Below, piece by piece: positions 1-10,593 of a DNA stretch of 64,000 bases (position 1 is its first letter; each line of letters opens with the position of its first letter). Under the pieces are notes generated by a model. It was given only the letters and a program-made list of their open reading frames with translations. It searched no databases and was not told the origin of the DNA. A program made the translations under genes and the position numbers. The DNA is from Bartonella sp. 220B (GTDB lineage: Bacteria; Pseudomonadota; Alphaproteobacteria; Rhizobiales; Rhizobiaceae): NCBI RefSeq assembly GCF_026930205.1, contig NZ_JANHOI010000002.1, positions 238,014 to 302,013 of the forward strand, read 5' to 3'.

Positions 1-374
1 TAACGCATTCTATGATGCGACGTCGCTATGGACGAGTTATTAACATAACATCTATTGTTGGTGTTGTTGGAAATCCTGGACAAACGAACTATTGTGCTGC
101 AAAGGCAGGTTTGATAGGTTTTTCGAAAGCATTGGCACAAGAAATTGCTTCACGAAACATTACGGTCAATTGTATTGCTCCAGGATTCATTAAGTCCGCA
201 ATGACCGATAAGCTTAATGAAAAGCAAAAAGAAACTATTATGGCTGCAATTCCAATGAAGCGTATGGGGAGTGGAGAAGAAATAGCTTCTGCTGCTGTTT
301 ATCTAGCAAGCGATGAGGCAGCCTATGTGACAGGTCAAACACTCCACGTCAATGGTGGAATGGCAATGATTTAA
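1..374 (+). CDS. fabG: 3-oxoacyl-[acyl-carrier-protein] reductase, 5'-truncated
   Basis: This is the C-terminal half of an NADPH-dependent short-chain dehydrogenase, open from base 3 and continuing off the left edge, so the true start is not visible. It reduces 3-oxoacyl-ACP in fatty-acid elongation in the cytoplasm. The active-site block is present: a Ser in ITSIVG, then the YxxxK pair in TNYCAAKAG. The PGFIKSAMT loop and the C-terminal ASDEAAYVTGQTLHVNGGM are typical of FabG rather than of other SDR enzymes. The gene precedes acpP and fabF in the same direction, the usual fab cluster order. The ATG at 12 is internal and should not be taken as the start. Confidence 0.95.
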   Translation, partial: THSMMRRRYGRVINITSIVGVVGNPGQTNYCAAKAGLIGFSKALAQEIASRNITVNCIAPGFIKSAMTDKLNEKQKETIMAAIPMKRMGSGEEIASAAVYLASDEAAYVTGQTLHVNGGMAMI

Positions 375-634
375 GTATTTTTTTCACATTGATTTATAAA
401 TTTTATTATTTTAGTAATATCAAGCGAAATGAGAAAATGTATTCTGTTTCCTTAATATAATCAGTTAATCAATTTATGTCGGAATGTCAGATTGGTTCAT
501 TTTGTAGGGGATATCCACAGGGTGTTTTAAATTGTTGCTAAAATCTTGAGAGTAAATGCATCTATTGCTTGATTAGATGATGCGATATAGTTAACCCAAT
601 TATAGGAAAGTAATATAAATTTGAGGATTTCAAC

Positions 635-871
635 ATGAGTGATACAGTAGAGCGCGTTAAGAAAATTATCGTGGAGCATCTTGGAGTGAATGCCGATAAG
701 GTAGTAGAAAATGCGAGCTTTATCGATGATCTAGGAGCAGATAGCCTTGATACGGTGGAGCTCGTTATGGCTTTTGAAGAAGAATTTGGTGTGGAAATCC
801 CAGATGAGGCTGCTGAAACGATTTTCACAGTTGGTGATGCAGTAAAGTTTATCGATAAAGCTTCTGCGTGA
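635..871 (+). CDS. acpP: Acyl carrier protein
   Basis: This 78-residue acidic protein carries growing acyl chains on a 4'-phosphopantetheine arm. The attachment serine is Ser37 in the GADSLD motif, and length and sequence match bacterial AcpP throughout. A GAGG ribosome-binding site lies about 9 bases before the ATG. It sits 260 bp after fabG and 100 bp before fabF. A strong hairpin directly after the stop (878-908) probably ends most transcripts or attenuates read-through into fabF, which would keep ACP expression above its neighbours (inference). Confidence 0.98.
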   Translation: MSDTVERVKKIIVEHLGVNADKVVENASFIDDLGADSLDTVELVMAFEEEFGVEIPDEAAETIFTVGDAVKFIDKASA

Positions 872-877
872 TGATTG

Positions 878-914
878 AAAGGCAAAAGCGTAAAATGCTT
901 TTGCCTTTATTCTT
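878..914 (+). terminator. Rho-independent terminator or attenuator after acpP
   Basis: A perfect 12-bp stem (AAAGGCAAAAGC at 878-889 with its complement at 897-908) around a 7-base loop is followed by a T-rich run. It begins 7 bases after the acpP stop and lies upstream of fabF. It could end the acpP transcript or partially reduce fabF expression. Confidence 0.8.
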
Positions 915-972
915 TAGAGCTATTTTGAGAAATAAGCTTTGAGAGGTGAATCTCAATTCAAGGTTAGAAGTT

Positions 973-2235
973 ATGAGACGTGTTGTTGTTACTGGTTTAG
1001 GATTGGTATCTCCATTAGCTGGTGATGTCGAATGGAGTTGGAAACGTCTTCTTGAAGGGAAAAGTGGTGTTCGACGCATTACTGAATTTGATGTGTCCGA
1101 TTTGCCATGCCAAATTGCTGCTCGTATCCCCCTAGGGGATGGAACAGAGGGTACCTATAATGCTGATTTGTATATGGATCCCAAAGAACAGCGTAAGGTT
1201 GATGCATTTATTGTTTATGCAATGGCTGCTGCTGGCCAAGCGCTTTCAGATGCTGAGTGGTTTCCTAAAAGTGATGAAGATCAGGTTTCTACAGGTGTAT
1301 TAATTGGTTCGGGTATTGGTGGTATAGAAGGTATTGTTGAGGCTGGGTATACACTTCGTGATAAAGGCCCAAGGCGTGTCTCTCCTTTTTTTATTCCAGG
1401 ACGTTTGATTAATCTTGCTTCTGGTTATGTCTCTATTAAACACGGTTTGCGTGGTCCTAATCATTCGGTTGTGACAGCTTGTTCGACAGGTGCGCATGCA
1501 ATTGGTGATGCGGCACGTTTGATTGCCTTGGGTGATGCCGATGTAATGGTGGCAGGGGGCACTGAATCTCCGATAAATCGAATCTCTCTTGCTGGTTTTT
1601 CTGCTTGTAGAGCTCTTTCTACTTGTCGTAATGATGATCCTGAACGCGCATCACGTCCTTATGATATTGATCGTGATGGTTTTGTGATGGGGGAGGGAGC
1701 TGCGATTGTTGTTTTAGAAGAGCTTGAACATGCAAAAAAACGGGGGGCACGTATTTATGCTGAGATTATTGGCTATGGTTTATCTGGCGATGCTTATCAT
1801 ATTACTGCTCCTTCAGAGAGTGGTGAAGGTGCACAGCGTAGTATGATGGCTGCTCTTAAGCGCGCACAAGTGGATGTAAGCGAGCTTGATTATATTAATG
1901 CGCATGGAACTTCAACGATGGCTGATACTATAGAGTTGGCAGCTGTTGAACGCGTTTTGGGGCATTATGCACCAAAAGTATCTATGTCATCAACAAAGTC
2001 ATCAGTAGGGCATTTACTTGGAGCAGCCGGTGCTGCTGAGGCTATTTTTTGTGTTTTAGCTATACGAGATAATATAGCTCCAGCAACACTTAATCTTGAT
2101 AATCCATCTATTGAAACGAAAATTGACCTTGTCCCACATAAACCACGTGAACGAAAGATTGATACGATTCTCTCTAATTCTTTTGGATTTGGTGGAACTA
2201 ATGCGTCTTTAGTCATGCGCCGCTTTGAGAAATAA
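973..2235 (+). CDS. fabF: 3-oxoacyl-[acyl-carrier-protein] synthase II
   Basis: This beta-ketoacyl-ACP synthase condenses malonyl-ACP with acyl-ACP. The Cys-His-His triad is visible: Cys170 in VVTACSTGAHA, His311 in NAHGTST and His347 in SSVGHLLGAAG. The C-terminal FGFGGTNAS loop is present. The chosen ATG at 973 gives 420 residues and the family-typical start MRRVVVTGLGLVSP. A GTG at 946 would add nine residues without family support. It follows acpP and precedes mltG, the common Rhizobiales arrangement. Confidence 0.97.
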   Translation: MRRVVVTGLGLVSPLAGDVEWSWKRLLEGKSGVRRITEFDVSDLPCQIAARIPLGDGTEGTYNADLYMDPKEQRKVDAFIVYAMAAAGQALSDAEWFPKSDEDQVSTGVLIGSGIGGIEGIVEAGYTLRDKGPRRVSPFFIPGRLINLASGYVSIKHGLRGPNHSVVTACSTGAHAIGDAARLIALGDADVMVAGGTESPINRISLAGFSACRALSTCRNDDPERASRPYDIDRDGFVMGEGAAIVVLEELEHAKKRGARIYAEIIGYGLSGDAYHITAPSESGEGAQRSMMAALKRAQVDVSELDYINAHGTSTMADTIELAAVERVLGHYAPKVSMSSTKSSVGHLLGAAGAAEAIFCVLAIRDNIAPATLNLDNPSIETKIDLVPHKPRERKIDTILSNSFGFGGTNASLVMRRFEK

Positions 2236-2351
2236 TAAACACTTTATATTTGTTCTTCTGTTTCTGTTTTTTCTATTTTATTATAAAATTTATAAAAGTT
2301 TTAGTGAGAAATGAGCGTTATAGTACATAAAAGCTATTGAGGTTGATAATT

Positions 2352-3461
2352 ATGTCCGATGTGAAAAATGGAAAACCATTCAAGGACGTAAATGATTCCT
2401 CTTCGAATCGTTTAGCAGATAATCATATGTTCGCACAGAAGAGACGGAAGAAATCGTTTATTGTACGCAATCCTTTGGTCATTCTGGGGCATTTTTTTCT
2501 CATGATGATTGTGATTGTTATTTTAAGCATCGGTATCCCTCTTTATATTGGAAAAAGTATATTTGAAGGAAGGGGGATGACGGGGGAAGAACAAGTTGTT
2601 CTTATCTATCCAGGAACAGGAATTCGTGAGATTGCTTCATTGCTTGAAAAACGTGGGCTTATTCGGTCATCTGATGTTTTTGTTTATGGAGTTGGTTACC
2701 ATCAAAAAACGACACATCTTAAAGCTGGTGAATATTTAATTCCAGCGCATGCCTCGATGCGGGACATTATGGATATTCTTGTGAAAGGGAAATCTATTGA
2801 ATATACATTTACAGTGCCGGAAGGTTTAACGGTTCAACAAGTTTTTGATCGATTAGCTGCTCATGAAGTTTTGATTGGAGATCTTCCAAAAGTTTTGCCT
2901 CCAGAAGGCAGTTTGATGACAGATACTGTCCGTTTTATTCGAGGAACAACGCGTAAAGAAATTATAAACAGATTGCGTGAAGGACAGACAAAATTAATTC
3001 ACGCGATATGGGCTACGCGCTCACCTGATTTGCCAATTAAATCCATAGATGAATTTGTTATATTGGCATCAATTGTTGAGAAAGAAACAGGAATTGCAGC
3101 AGAAAGACCGCAGGTTGCTGCGGTGTTTTATAACCGTCTTGCAAAACATATGCGTCTTCAATCGGATCCAACGGTCATTTATGGTCTCTTTGGTGGAAAA
3201 GGGATACCATCCGGTCGTGCAATTTATCGTTCGGATCTTGAGAAGGAAACACCGTATAACACTTATAAAATTGATGGTTTGCCACCAACGGCTATTGCAA
3301 ATCCAGGTCGCGATTCTTTGAAAGCGGTGGCACATCCACCCAGCAGTGATGTACTCTATTTTGTAGCTGATGGTTCGGGAGGGCATGTTTTTTCTAGAAC
3401 TTTAGAGGAACATAATATGAATGTTCGCAAGTGGCGTGCATTAAAGAAGGAAAAACATTAG
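2352..3461 (+). CDS. mltG: Endolytic murein transglycosylase
   Basis: This YceG/MltG-family lytic transglycosylase is inner-membrane anchored and cleaves nascent glycan strands. Residues about 42-64 form one transmembrane helix after a basic cytoplasmic tail (QKRRKK). The catalytic domain follows, with the conserved SIVEKETG motif (putative catalytic Glu243) and MRLQSDPTVIYGL. The ATG at 2352 is preceded by GAGG with 9-base spacing; a TTG 15 bases upstream is unlikely. At 369 residues it has the usual length. It lies between fabF and gmk, as in many alphaproteobacteria. Confidence 0.95.
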   Translation: MSDVKNGKPFKDVNDSSSNRLADNHMFAQKRRKKSFIVRNPLVILGHFFLMMIVIVILSIGIPLYIGKSIFEGRGMTGEEQVVLIYPGTGIREIASLLEKRGLIRSSDVFVYGVGYHQKTTHLKAGEYLIPAHASMRDIMDILVKGKSIEYTFTVPEGLTVQQVFDRLAAHEVLIGDLPKVLPPEGSLMTDTVRFIRGTTRKEIINRLREGQTKLIHAIWATRSPDLPIKSIDEFVILASIVEKETGIAAERPQVAAVFYNRLAKHMRLQSDPTVIYGLFGGKGIPSGRAIYRSDLEKETPYNTYKIDGLPPTAIANPGRDSLKAVAHPPSSDVLYFVADGSGGHVFSRTLEEHNMNVRKWRALKKEKH

Positions 3462-3524
3462 CTTTTGAAGATTAAAGAAAATATATTATGGATGTTTAAA
3501 GAACAGTTGAAAAAGTAAAGCAGT

Positions 3525-4196
3525 ATGACGACATTCTTTGAGGATAAATTAAGGGCAAAAAAAAGAGATCACCGTCGTGGTTTTTTATTTATTCTCTCTT
3601 CACCTTCAGGAGCGGGCAAATCAACTCTTTCTCGATTGCTTTTGAAAGATGAACAATTAGAGCTTTCCATCAGTGTGACGACACGGCAAAGACGTCCTAG
3701 TGAGGTAGATGGCCTTCATTATCATTTTATTTCAAAAAAAGAGTTTGAACGCAAACGTGAGGGTGATGAATTTATTGAATGGGCAGAAGTTCATGGGAAT
3801 TATTACGGAACTTTGCGGGAAAGCGTTGAAAACGTATTGAGAGATGGTCGAGATATGTTATTCGATATTGATTATCAAGGAACCGAACAGCTTCAAAAAA
3901 AAATGCCAGAGGATACCGTATCTGTTTTCATTCTGCCACCATCAATGAAGGAGCTTATTTCGCGTTTGCATCGTCGAGCAGAAGATAACCAAGATGTTAT
4001 CAATTTACGATTGAGAAATGCACGAACAGAAATGCAGCATTGGCGTTCTTACGATTATGTTGTCATTAATGAGGATTTAGATCAGTCCCTATCGCTTATT
4101 AAATCGATTTATTTAGCCGAAACAGTAAAACGCGAACGATGCTCCTTTCTTGAACCTTTTATTAATGGGCTGATTGCTGAAGAGATGAATGAATGA
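3525..4196 (+). CDS. gmk: Guanylate kinase
   Basis: This enzyme phosphorylates GMP to GDP using ATP. The P-loop [10 protein letters not shown] is at residues about 25-34, and the GMP-binding region [18 protein letters not shown] follows. The lid and core blocks ([25 protein letters not shown]) are intact. Its 223 residues are slightly longer than E. coli Gmk because of a basic N-terminal extension that is common in Rhizobiales. It is the last gene of the left (+) block and converges on rsmA. Confidence 0.97.
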   Translation: MTTFFEDKLRAKKRDHRRGFLFILSSPSGAGKSTLSRLLLKDEQLELSISVTTRQRRPSEVDGLHYHFISKKEFERKREGDEFIEWAEVHGNYYGTLRESVENVLRDGRDMLFDIDYQGTEQLQKKMPEDTVSVFILPPSMKELISRLHRRAEDNQDVINLRLRNARTEMQHWRSYDYVVINEDLDQSLSLIKSIYLAETVKRERCSFLEPFINGLIAEEMNE

Positions 4197-4238
4197 TCTC
4201 ATTATTTTGAAAAAGAAGAATGAAAAAAATTATGTTTT

Positions 4239-5069
4239 TTAGATCACCAAATTGGCTAAAGTTACAAATTCAGAAATTGAGAGCGTTTCTGCGCGACGTG
4301 TTCCATCAATTCCCGCTTTTTCTAAAAGTATTTCACCTCCGAGAGGTTTAAGATTTTGACGAAGCATTTTTCGTCTTTGTCCAAAAGCCGTTTTTGTAAT
4401 AAAGCTCAATTTTTGTGCGGAGCAAGTGAGAGGTTCTGTTCGCGGAATGATATGAACAACAGAAGAAGTTATTTTGGGTGCCGGTATGAAGGCTTGAGGA
4501 GGCACATCAAAAGCAATTTTAGCAATAGTACGCCATCCGGTTAAAACACTAAGGCGACCATAGTGGGCAGATTGAGGTTTTGCTGTAATACGTTTAGCAA
4601 CTTCTCGTTGAAACATTAATGTCATGGATTCATAAAAAGGAGGCCATGGCTCAGCTAATAGCCAATTTAATACGAGTTGTGTTCCAATATTATAGGGAAG
4701 ATTTGCAATAATGCGTGGTTTTTCTAAAGATTTTTCAAAAAGTTTTGAGAAATCTTGCTTTAATGCATCATTACAAATAATTTTTAGCTTTTGCGGATAG
4801 TATTTTTCTATCTCTAAGAGAGCAGGTAGAAAGCGCTCATCATGTTCTATTGCGGTGACAATAGCTCCTTTTGCAAGCAAGGCACGTGTTAGCCCTCCAG
4901 GACCAGGACCTACTTCAATAACAGGTTTTCCTTCTATATTTCCTGCTTGATGAGCAATTTTAGATGTGAGATTAAGATCAAAAAGGAAATTTTGACCCAA
5001 AGATTTATGAGCTTGTAATCCGTACATATTAATAACCTCACGCAGAGGAGGGAGATTATCTATTGGCAT
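4239..5069 (-). CDS. rsmA: 16S rRNA (adenine1518/1519-N6) dimethyltransferase
   Basis: This RsmA/KsgA enzyme dimethylates two adjacent adenines near the 3' end of 16S rRNA late in 30S assembly. It shows the N-terminal [13 protein letters not shown] motif [15 protein letters not shown] and the catalytic motif [10 protein letters not shown]. Its 276 residues are full length. The start overlaps the 3' end of pdxA by 10 bp, so it is translated from the pdxA-surA-lptD operon. The arrangement surA-pdxA-ksgA is widely conserved. Confidence 0.97.
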   Translation of the reverse strand: MPIDNLPPLREVINMYGLQAHKSLGQNFLFDLNLTSKIAHQAGNIEGKPVIEVGPGPGGLTRALLAKGAIVTAIEHDERFLPALLEIEKYYPQKLKIICNDALKQDFSKLFEKSLEKPRIIANLPYNIGTQLVLNWLLAEPWPPFYESMTLMFQREVAKRITAKPQSAHYGRLSVLTGWRTIAKIAFDVPPQAFIPAPKITSSVVHIIPRTEPLTCSAQKLSFITKTAFGQRRKMLRQNLKPLGGEILLEKAGIDGTRRAETLSISEFVTLANLVI

Positions 5070-6073
5070 GGTATCAAACTATTTTCTGCAAGTTGATTTG
5101 CAAGTTTAAGGGCAGCGATAAAGCTTTCGGGAGAGGCAATCCCTTTATCAGCAATGTCAAAAGCAGTTCCATGATCTGGAGAAGTACGAATAAAAGGTAA
5201 TCCTAAAGTGATATTGACAGTGGTATCAAAATCCAGTGTCTTAACAGGAATCAGTGCCTGATCATGATACATGCACAGGGCAACATCATATGCTTTTCTT
5301 GCAGATTCATGGAACATCGTATCAGCAGGCAGTGGGCCTATGATATTGAGTCCTTTCTTTTTAAGATATTCGATAGCGGGGATAATAGTTGCAATCTCTT
5401 CTTTTCCCATCGTACCTTCTTCTCCCGCATGAGGGTTAAGTCCAGAAATAGCAAGACGGGGTGAAGTTATTTTAAAGCGTGTTCTTAGGTCGTGTTCAGT
5501 AATAAGTGCCGTTTTAATGATGAGTTCGCGAGTAAGGTATGAAGGAACTTCTTTGAATGGAACATGAATAGTAATTGGTACTGTCTTTAATCGAGGTCCT
5601 GCTAACATCATAATCGGATGATGACATTTCTTAGAGTCTTGATAAGCCAAATCTGCTAAAAATTCTGTATGACCTGGAAATTTAAATCCGGCATCGTAAA
5701 GGTTCTTTTTTGCAATGGGACAAGTAATGAGTGCACATGCATAGCCGCTTTGGATCAATTGAACGCTACGTTTTATCGCTTCAATTATTCCAGCAGCATT
5801 ATTTGGTGAAGGTAATCCTAGTTGATCACTTTGTCGATTTTCTAATGGTATTACAGGAAGAGCTACTTGGAAATTTTTTACAGGATTATCTGTAAAAACA
5901 GATTCTACTTCGACATCGATCTGTAAAAAATGGGCGCGTGCACGAATGACATCTGGATCAGCGAGAAGAACGAAAGGTGGAATTTGACGTGTAACACGTA
6001 AATTCCAAGCTTTCAGTACTATTTCAGGACCAATACCAGCAGGATCACCACCACTAACAATAAGTACAGCCAT
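5060..6073 (-). CDS. pdxA: 4-hydroxythreonine-4-phosphate dehydrogenase
   Basis: PdxA oxidises 4-phosphohydroxy-L-threonine in the DXP-dependent pyridoxal phosphate pathway. The start [18 protein letters not shown] is characteristic. Three metal-ligand histidines are visible in [13 protein letters not shown] and MYHDQALIP. Its 337 residues are full length. The ATG overlaps the surA stop by one base (TAATG), which indicates translational coupling. Confidence 0.97.
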   Translation of the reverse strand: MAVLIVSGGDPAGIGPEIVLKAWNLRVTRQIPPFVLLADPDVIRARAHFLQIDVEVESVFTDNPVKNFQVALPVIPLENRQSDQLGLPSPNNAAGIIEAIKRSVQLIQSGYACALITCPIAKKNLYDAGFKFPGHTEFLADLAYQDSKKCHHPIMMLAGPRLKTVPITIHVPFKEVPSYLTRELIIKTALITEHDLRTRFKITSPRLAISGLNPHAGEEGTMGKEEIATIIPAIEYLKKKGLNIIGPLPADTMFHESARKAYDVALCMYHDQALIPVKTLDFDTTVNITLGLPFIRTSPDHGTAFDIADKGIASPESFIAALKLANQLAENSLIPCQ

Positions 6074-7029
6074 TATGAGTTTTGAATACGTGCTGACCGC
6101 CGCAATTCTTCTAAATATTTTTCACTCAATTTCTCAAGTTTCTGCGGGCCCTTTTGTTTATTATCTTGAATGGAAAATATCAACCGAGCTACGTAATCAT
6201 CAGAAACTCTTTTTATTTTGCATACAGCAATCGCTTCAATTCCATCAGATGTTTCCTGGAATTTGGTCATTTTTCCGACAGGCGTTGCGAGGATAGCTTG
6301 TTCCCATGCACTGGGAAGTTGGGGTTCAAGAAATTTTCCTAAGTGACGGATAGTAACATCCAAGATACCACTCGCTTGTTTTTGAGCATTCGTACATCCT
6401 TGGAAATGTGCGCGAAAATTATTCGCTTCTCTCTGGCGTCTTTCAAAGATTTCTGAACGGAGATGTGCAGGAATGACAAAAACAATTCGCTGTAGTGTAT
6501 ATTCATTGGTTGAAGGTTTCACACCACCATTTTTTAATATTCTTCGTACAGCTTCTTGTTCTGTAATCAAGCCTGTCTCAGCTTGATAGCGTGCATTGAC
6601 AAGACGGCCCCATCCTATTTGTCCACGGATGTAATCCTTAAAGTGCTGTACTGTGATATCATTTTGAGTCAAAATTTGGTTGAGTTGATCAATGGTCATA
6701 TTATTTTGCGTTGCAAAGTTCTCGAAAGCGCTCTCAACTTCATGATTACTCACTTCAATATTACGACGCTTTATTTCAATATTTTTAAGGACTTCATTGA
6801 TAAGCTCATTTTTAGCTTGCACAGCAAGATTGCCCTGCTTTTGTTGCAATCTGAGAAAAGCAACGCGCCTTTGTATATCGTAATTTGTGATAGGATTGCC
6901 ATTGACTGTAGTAACAATGACAGTCTGTGCGAAGACCGGAGGAATTAAAAATTCACTTATCAGCATACTACTTGCACTCAAAGGTGTAATACAAAATAAA
7001 GCAAAAATACGCTTTTTCAATTTGTTCAT
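6073..7029 (-). CDS. surA: Periplasmic chaperone / peptidyl-prolyl isomerase SurA
   Basis: This SurA-family chaperone escorts outer-membrane proteins, probably including LptD encoded next door. From the ATG at 7029 it begins MNKLKKRIFALF with a signal peptide ending near VFAQT. A SurA N-terminal domain (VNGNPITNYDIQRRVAFL) and a single divergent parvulin-like region follow. At 318 residues it is shorter than E. coli SurA, which has two parvulin domains. An ATG at 7047 would add six residues but lacks a ribosome-binding site, while AAGG precedes 7029. The specific name rests on position and N-terminal homology. Confidence 0.85.
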   Translation of the reverse strand: MNKLKKRIFALFCITPLSASSMLISEFLIPPVFAQTVIVTTVNGNPITNYDIQRRVAFLRLQQKQGNLAVQAKNELINEVLKNIEIKRRNIEVSNHEVESAFENFATQNNMTIDQLNQILTQNDITVQHFKDYIRGQIGWGRLVNARYQAETGLITEQEAVRRILKNGGVKPSTNEYTLQRIVFVIPAHLRSEIFERRQREANNFRAHFQGCTNAQKQASGILDVTIRHLGKFLEPQLPSAWEQAILATPVGKMTKFQETSDGIEAIAVCKIKRVSDDYVARLIFSIQDNKQKGPQKLEKLSEKYLEELRRSARIQNS

Positions 7030-7131
7030 GTAAATAGGCCTTCGCATTATTTATTAATTTTTATCAACTGCTTAAGATATACGTTTTTTTTCATAAAAAC
7101 AACAATAAGTTAAATTGCTTATACATTCTCT

Positions 7132-9501
7132 TTATAAATCTGATTTCGCCTTTTTTCCAATATCTGCAATTGTCCGTAATGAAAGAGAGAAGTTAAAGTT
7201 TCGCAAAGGTGTTTTCTTTCCTGGATTGTTTATCTGCTGATAACCGAATGTTAGCCCAAAACATTCATCTGTATAGTTCAAACTAATTCCTCGTTTTACG
7301 AATGTACCAGATACCAAGTCATAACCGGCATTGCTGTTGATAGACCAGTAATTAGGCAGCTTAAGACCAGTTTGAAAAAAAATCTCTTGGCGCTCTTGTG
7401 GATATTCATAATCTGGTTGGTTTGCAATATAAACATATTGTATAGCCGCTTTAAAATTTTGCCATTTTTGTGATGCTTCAACTTCACTACGGTGAATTTT
7501 CCCTGTTTTTTTATCAAAACGTCCACGGGCTTCTAAAGAAAAACCACTTTTATGGTTTGCACTAACCATTGCTACATAGTCTGAACGTGTTGTTTCGAGG
7601 CCAGAATGAATGCCTACATTAACAAAATCTCTTTTCGCAAACGAATTTTTTCCCGCAAGATGAAAGGATTGTCCAATAAGACCGTAAAGAGACCAATTAC
7701 TATTAAAACTTCCAGAATATCTTAAACCTATATTGGCTCTTGTTCCACCTTCTACGCGGTCATAACCAGAGAATTTATCGCGTTGAAACAGAGTGGTCGC
7801 GTCAAAGATGAAACTTTGTGCATCTTCATTGGGGAGTTGTCCTATATAGCGTTCATTATTGCGTACAAAAATTTGTGCGGTTGGCTCTATAATATGTGTA
7901 GAATTGCTTAATCTCATGAGGAGGGGGTAGCGTAATTCTAAACCAGCTGTTGCCATGCCACGAAACGCTGAATTACGGAGAGTTAATGAGGAGTTATTTA
8001 TTATAGGAAGAGTGTCGTTTTTATGCGCATTTGTTGTAATGAGATCAGCCCGTAAAGAGAAAAGAGGGGTTAAGATAAGGCCATTACCCGTTTTGAAGCG
8101 TCTTTTCCATTCTAGTTCATTTGTTAAACGAAAATTATTTCCCGCCATACCAGAAAGCCTAGTAGCGTTGAGAGGAATTCCGTTCCAGTCGGTATATCTG
8201 AAGTCAGTATGACGACGATAAATCGATTGCATATTACTATGAAAGGTAAGCATTCCATTATAAATTGATTCATTTGGTGTGAAAGAATAATCAATGCGGG
8301 GGAGAACCCATGCTTGTCGAGAGTGTCGCTCATAATCAGGGTCATTTAAGAGTAAATCTTGAACATTGAAATGGTAAAAACGCATATCAAAGTGGTTTTT
8401 TCCTGCAAGACCATTCAAATAAAGCTGAGAAAGTTGTGTAGGATTGTTATAGTTTTCAAGTTTATATGTACGACTAAAGTGTCGATCAGACTGTGCAAGA
8501 ATATCCCATCCATAGGTCCAGTGTGAATTAAGTCGAAAATCACCCTTTGTTGCTAGCATATAACGGTTTTTACGATGTGCATCAATTGTATCGTTATCAA
8601 AGCTATGCGGTTTCATTTGGTATATATGTGCAAAGCGAATGTTATAATTGCCTGTTTTAAAACGTTGACGCCATTCACCTTCAGTTAAAAGTCCTTGTTG
8701 CGTATAGACCGTAGAAGAAAGTGTAAAATCATAATGGGGGGCAAGATTCCAGAAGTAAGAATTTTTTATGCCCATGCCGAGATAATCGCTATAAAAAAAA
8801 TGAGGAGCAAGCAGACCGCTAGCACGTTTCACAGTTGGATCATGGAGTTCAAAAGTTGGAAGCTGTAGAATTGGTACACCAAAAACTTCAAAACGACTCT
8901 TTTCAAATCGAATTTTTTTGGTACGATTATTCCATATGATTTTTCGTGCTTTAATCTTCCACAACACTTCTCTATCTGGTTTGTAGGAGCACGGTTCACA
9001 GGCTGTGTAGGAGGCATTGTTGAAAGTTGTTATTTGATTACTGTTTCGTGTAGCACTTTCTGCCGCGAAATGGACATTGTTGGCTGTATCAATACGTAAT
9101 GCGTTTACGAATCCTTCGCCGAAATCTTTAGTCATATCAATTTGGTTAGAATAAATTTTATTCCCATCTTTTTGAACAATTTCAACATTTCCTTGGGCTA
9201 TAATTCGTCCTGTTTTTTGATTATAGGTGACTTTTTGGGCAACAACTTTATTGCCATCATATTCGATTCGGACATTACCTTGTGCAGAGACAGTATTTTC
9301 ATCACGATTGTAAATAAGTTCTTCTGCAGAGAGAGAAAGAGGACTTACGGGATTCGAGATACGATTTTGAGCAAGAGAAGTAAGGTTTTTGGTGTATGCA
9401 AAACGGGATAAAGAGAGACCCAAAACAAAGACAAGAACGCTTTTAAAGGCAACTGCACTTAATTGTGTTAAAATCACTTTCTTATTTATTAATATTTTCA
9501 C
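7132..9501 (-). CDS. lptD: LPS-assembly outer-membrane protein LptD
   Basis: LptD forms the outer-membrane barrel that inserts lipopolysaccharide into the outer leaflet. After an N-terminal signal segment comes the OstA/LptA-like domain (SAEELIYNRDENTVSAQGNV; further repeats of QGNV about residues 60-130). A CEPC pair about residue 168 precedes a long barrel domain. A single C-terminal Cys (DECFGLTFGY) could pair with one of them, whereas E. coli has two adjacent C-terminal cysteines. The start codon is GTG (9499-9501), immediately after the lptG stop, with GAGG upstream. Its 789 residues are full length. Confidence 0.95.
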   Translation of the reverse strand: MKILINKKVILTQLSAVAFKSVLVFVLGLSLSRFAYTKNLTSLAQNRISNPVSPLSLSAEELIYNRDENTVSAQGNVRIEYDGNKVVAQKVTYNQKTGRIIAQGNVEIVQKDGNKIYSNQIDMTKDFGEGFVNALRIDTANNVHFAAESATRNSNQITTFNNASYTACEPCSYKPDREVLWKIKARKIIWNNRTKKIRFEKSRFEVFGVPILQLPTFELHDPTVKRASGLLAPHFFYSDYLGMGIKNSYFWNLAPHYDFTLSSTVYTQQGLLTEGEWRQRFKTGNYNIRFAHIYQMKPHSFDNDTIDAHRKNRYMLATKGDFRLNSHWTYGWDILAQSDRHFSRTYKLENYNNPTQLSQLYLNGLAGKNHFDMRFYHFNVQDLLLNDPDYERHSRQAWVLPRIDYSFTPNESIYNGMLTFHSNMQSIYRRHTDFRYTDWNGIPLNATRLSGMAGNNFRLTNELEWKRRFKTGNGLILTPLFSLRADLITTNAHKNDTLPIINNSSLTLRNSAFRGMATAGLELRYPLLMRLSNSTHIIEPTAQIFVRNNERYIGQLPNEDAQSFIFDATTLFQRDKFSGYDRVEGGTRANIGLRYSGSFNSNWSLYGLIGQSFHLAGKNSFAKRDFVNVGIHSGLETTRSDYVAMVSANHKSGFSLEARGRFDKKTGKIHRSEVEASQKWQNFKAAIQYVYIANQPDYEYPQERQEIFFQTGLKLPNYWSINSNAGYDLVSGTFVKRGISLNYTDECFGLTFGYQQINNPGKKTPLRNFNFSLSLRTIADIGKKAKSDL

Positions 9502-10593
9502 TTAGCCATCCTCTTTATGAAGAAGAAAAGAGATTCCCAAAAACAATGCAATAACAACCGGTGTCCAAGCGGCAATAATGGGTGGAATATATCCGGCATT
9601 ACCAAAAGCCTGAACGAGTACAGAAATAACATAAAGCATGAATCCGGCTGTTACGCCACCAAGAATCAATGTTCCAGATTGTCCAAAGCGCGTGAAATTT
9701 AAAGATACAATTGCTGCAATGAGAGTCATTGCCACAAGCAGTGCAGGCAATGCAATCAAAGATTGTAAATACATCTCAAAATTATTGGCAGAATAGCCAA
9801 ATGAACGTGCAATCATAATTTTTTTTGGCAATTGATAAAATGGGATAGTCGCGGGATTTACTAAACGTTCGGTTAAAAATTCAGGTTTTAGATTAGTTTT
9901 TATTTGAAACGTAGTAAATTTTTCAGGAGGATGCCCTATTTTATAGATTGTACCTTCTTTTAATAGCCAAGCACCGTTTGTTAATGTTGCCTTTTGGGCG
10001 TTAATCCAATTTTTGACTGTTGCATTATCGTTATATTGTACAAAGGTTGTATCAATAAGAGAAAGCCCTTGATCAGTGATAGATTTAGCACCAATAGTTG
10101 TTTTGCCTGAATTTGTGCGTTGTGTGAACCATGGTATACGTGTGTCATGAAAGGATGTGAGTATATTATTGCTACGCCACTCAGTCATCATTTTTTCTGC
10201 TTGAGAAAATCCCCATGCAGCAAGTGGATTAATCAGCAGAATTGAAAATAATCCAAAAAGAAAAGCTCCCAAGCAAGCAGGCATGAGAAATTGCCATGCA
10301 GAAACACCAATTGAACGTGTCACAACAAGCTCAAGTTTTCTATTAAGCGAGATCAGCATCACCATTGCAGAAAAGAGTGCGATAAAGGGAATGAGTTGTT
10401 GCACAATAAAAGGGATGCGAAAAGCAGAAATAAGAAATGCATCTTTTGCGGTATAATGGGAAAGGTGAGATAGACGACCAGAGTTTTCTGTAAAGTCGAT
10501 TAAAAAAGCAAGAATAAAAATACTCACAAAGAAATAACAGGTTGTTTTGAGATAACGTATAAAAAAATATCGCCCAAGCGTCCAACCAATCAT
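9502..10593 (-). CDS. lptG: LPS export permease LptG
   Basis: This is one of the two YjgP/YjgQ-family inner-membrane permeases that, with the LptB ATPase, pull LPS from the membrane into the LptC-LptA bridge. An N-terminal pair of hydrophobic helices (about residues 11-35 and 50-80) is followed by a periplasmic jellyroll-like domain and three C-terminal helices. Its 363 residues are normal. It overlaps lptF by 4 bp (ATGA) and abuts lptD, so the three Lpt genes are co-translated. The G/F assignment follows gene order and the WTLGRYFF N-terminus. Confidence 0.93.
   Translation of the reverse strand: MIGWTLGRYFFIRYLKTTCYFFVSIFILAFLIDFTENSGRLSHLSHYTAKDAFLISAFRIPFIVQQLIPFIALFSAMVMLISLNRKLELVVTRSIGVSAWQFLMPACLGAFLFGLFSILLINPLAAWGFSQAEKMMTEWRSNNILTSFHDTRIPWFTQRTNSGKTTIGAKSITDQGLSLIDTTFVQYNDNATVKNWINAQKATLTNGAWLLKEGTIYKIGHPPEKFTTFQIKTNLKPEFLTERLVNPATIPFYQLPKKIMIARSFGYSANNFEMYLQSLIALPALLVAMTLIAAIVSLNFTRFGQSGTLILGGVTAGFMLYVISVLVQAFGNAGYIPPIIAAWTPVVIALFLGISFLLHKEDG

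Noticed and set aside
6556..6948. Plus-strand 130-codon frame inside surA
   Set aside because: It lies fully within surA on the opposite strand, is cysteine-rich and has no family resemblance.
7955..9411. Several plus-strand frames of 85-90 codons antisense to lptD
   Set aside because: Entirely within the intact lptD gene and without family signals.
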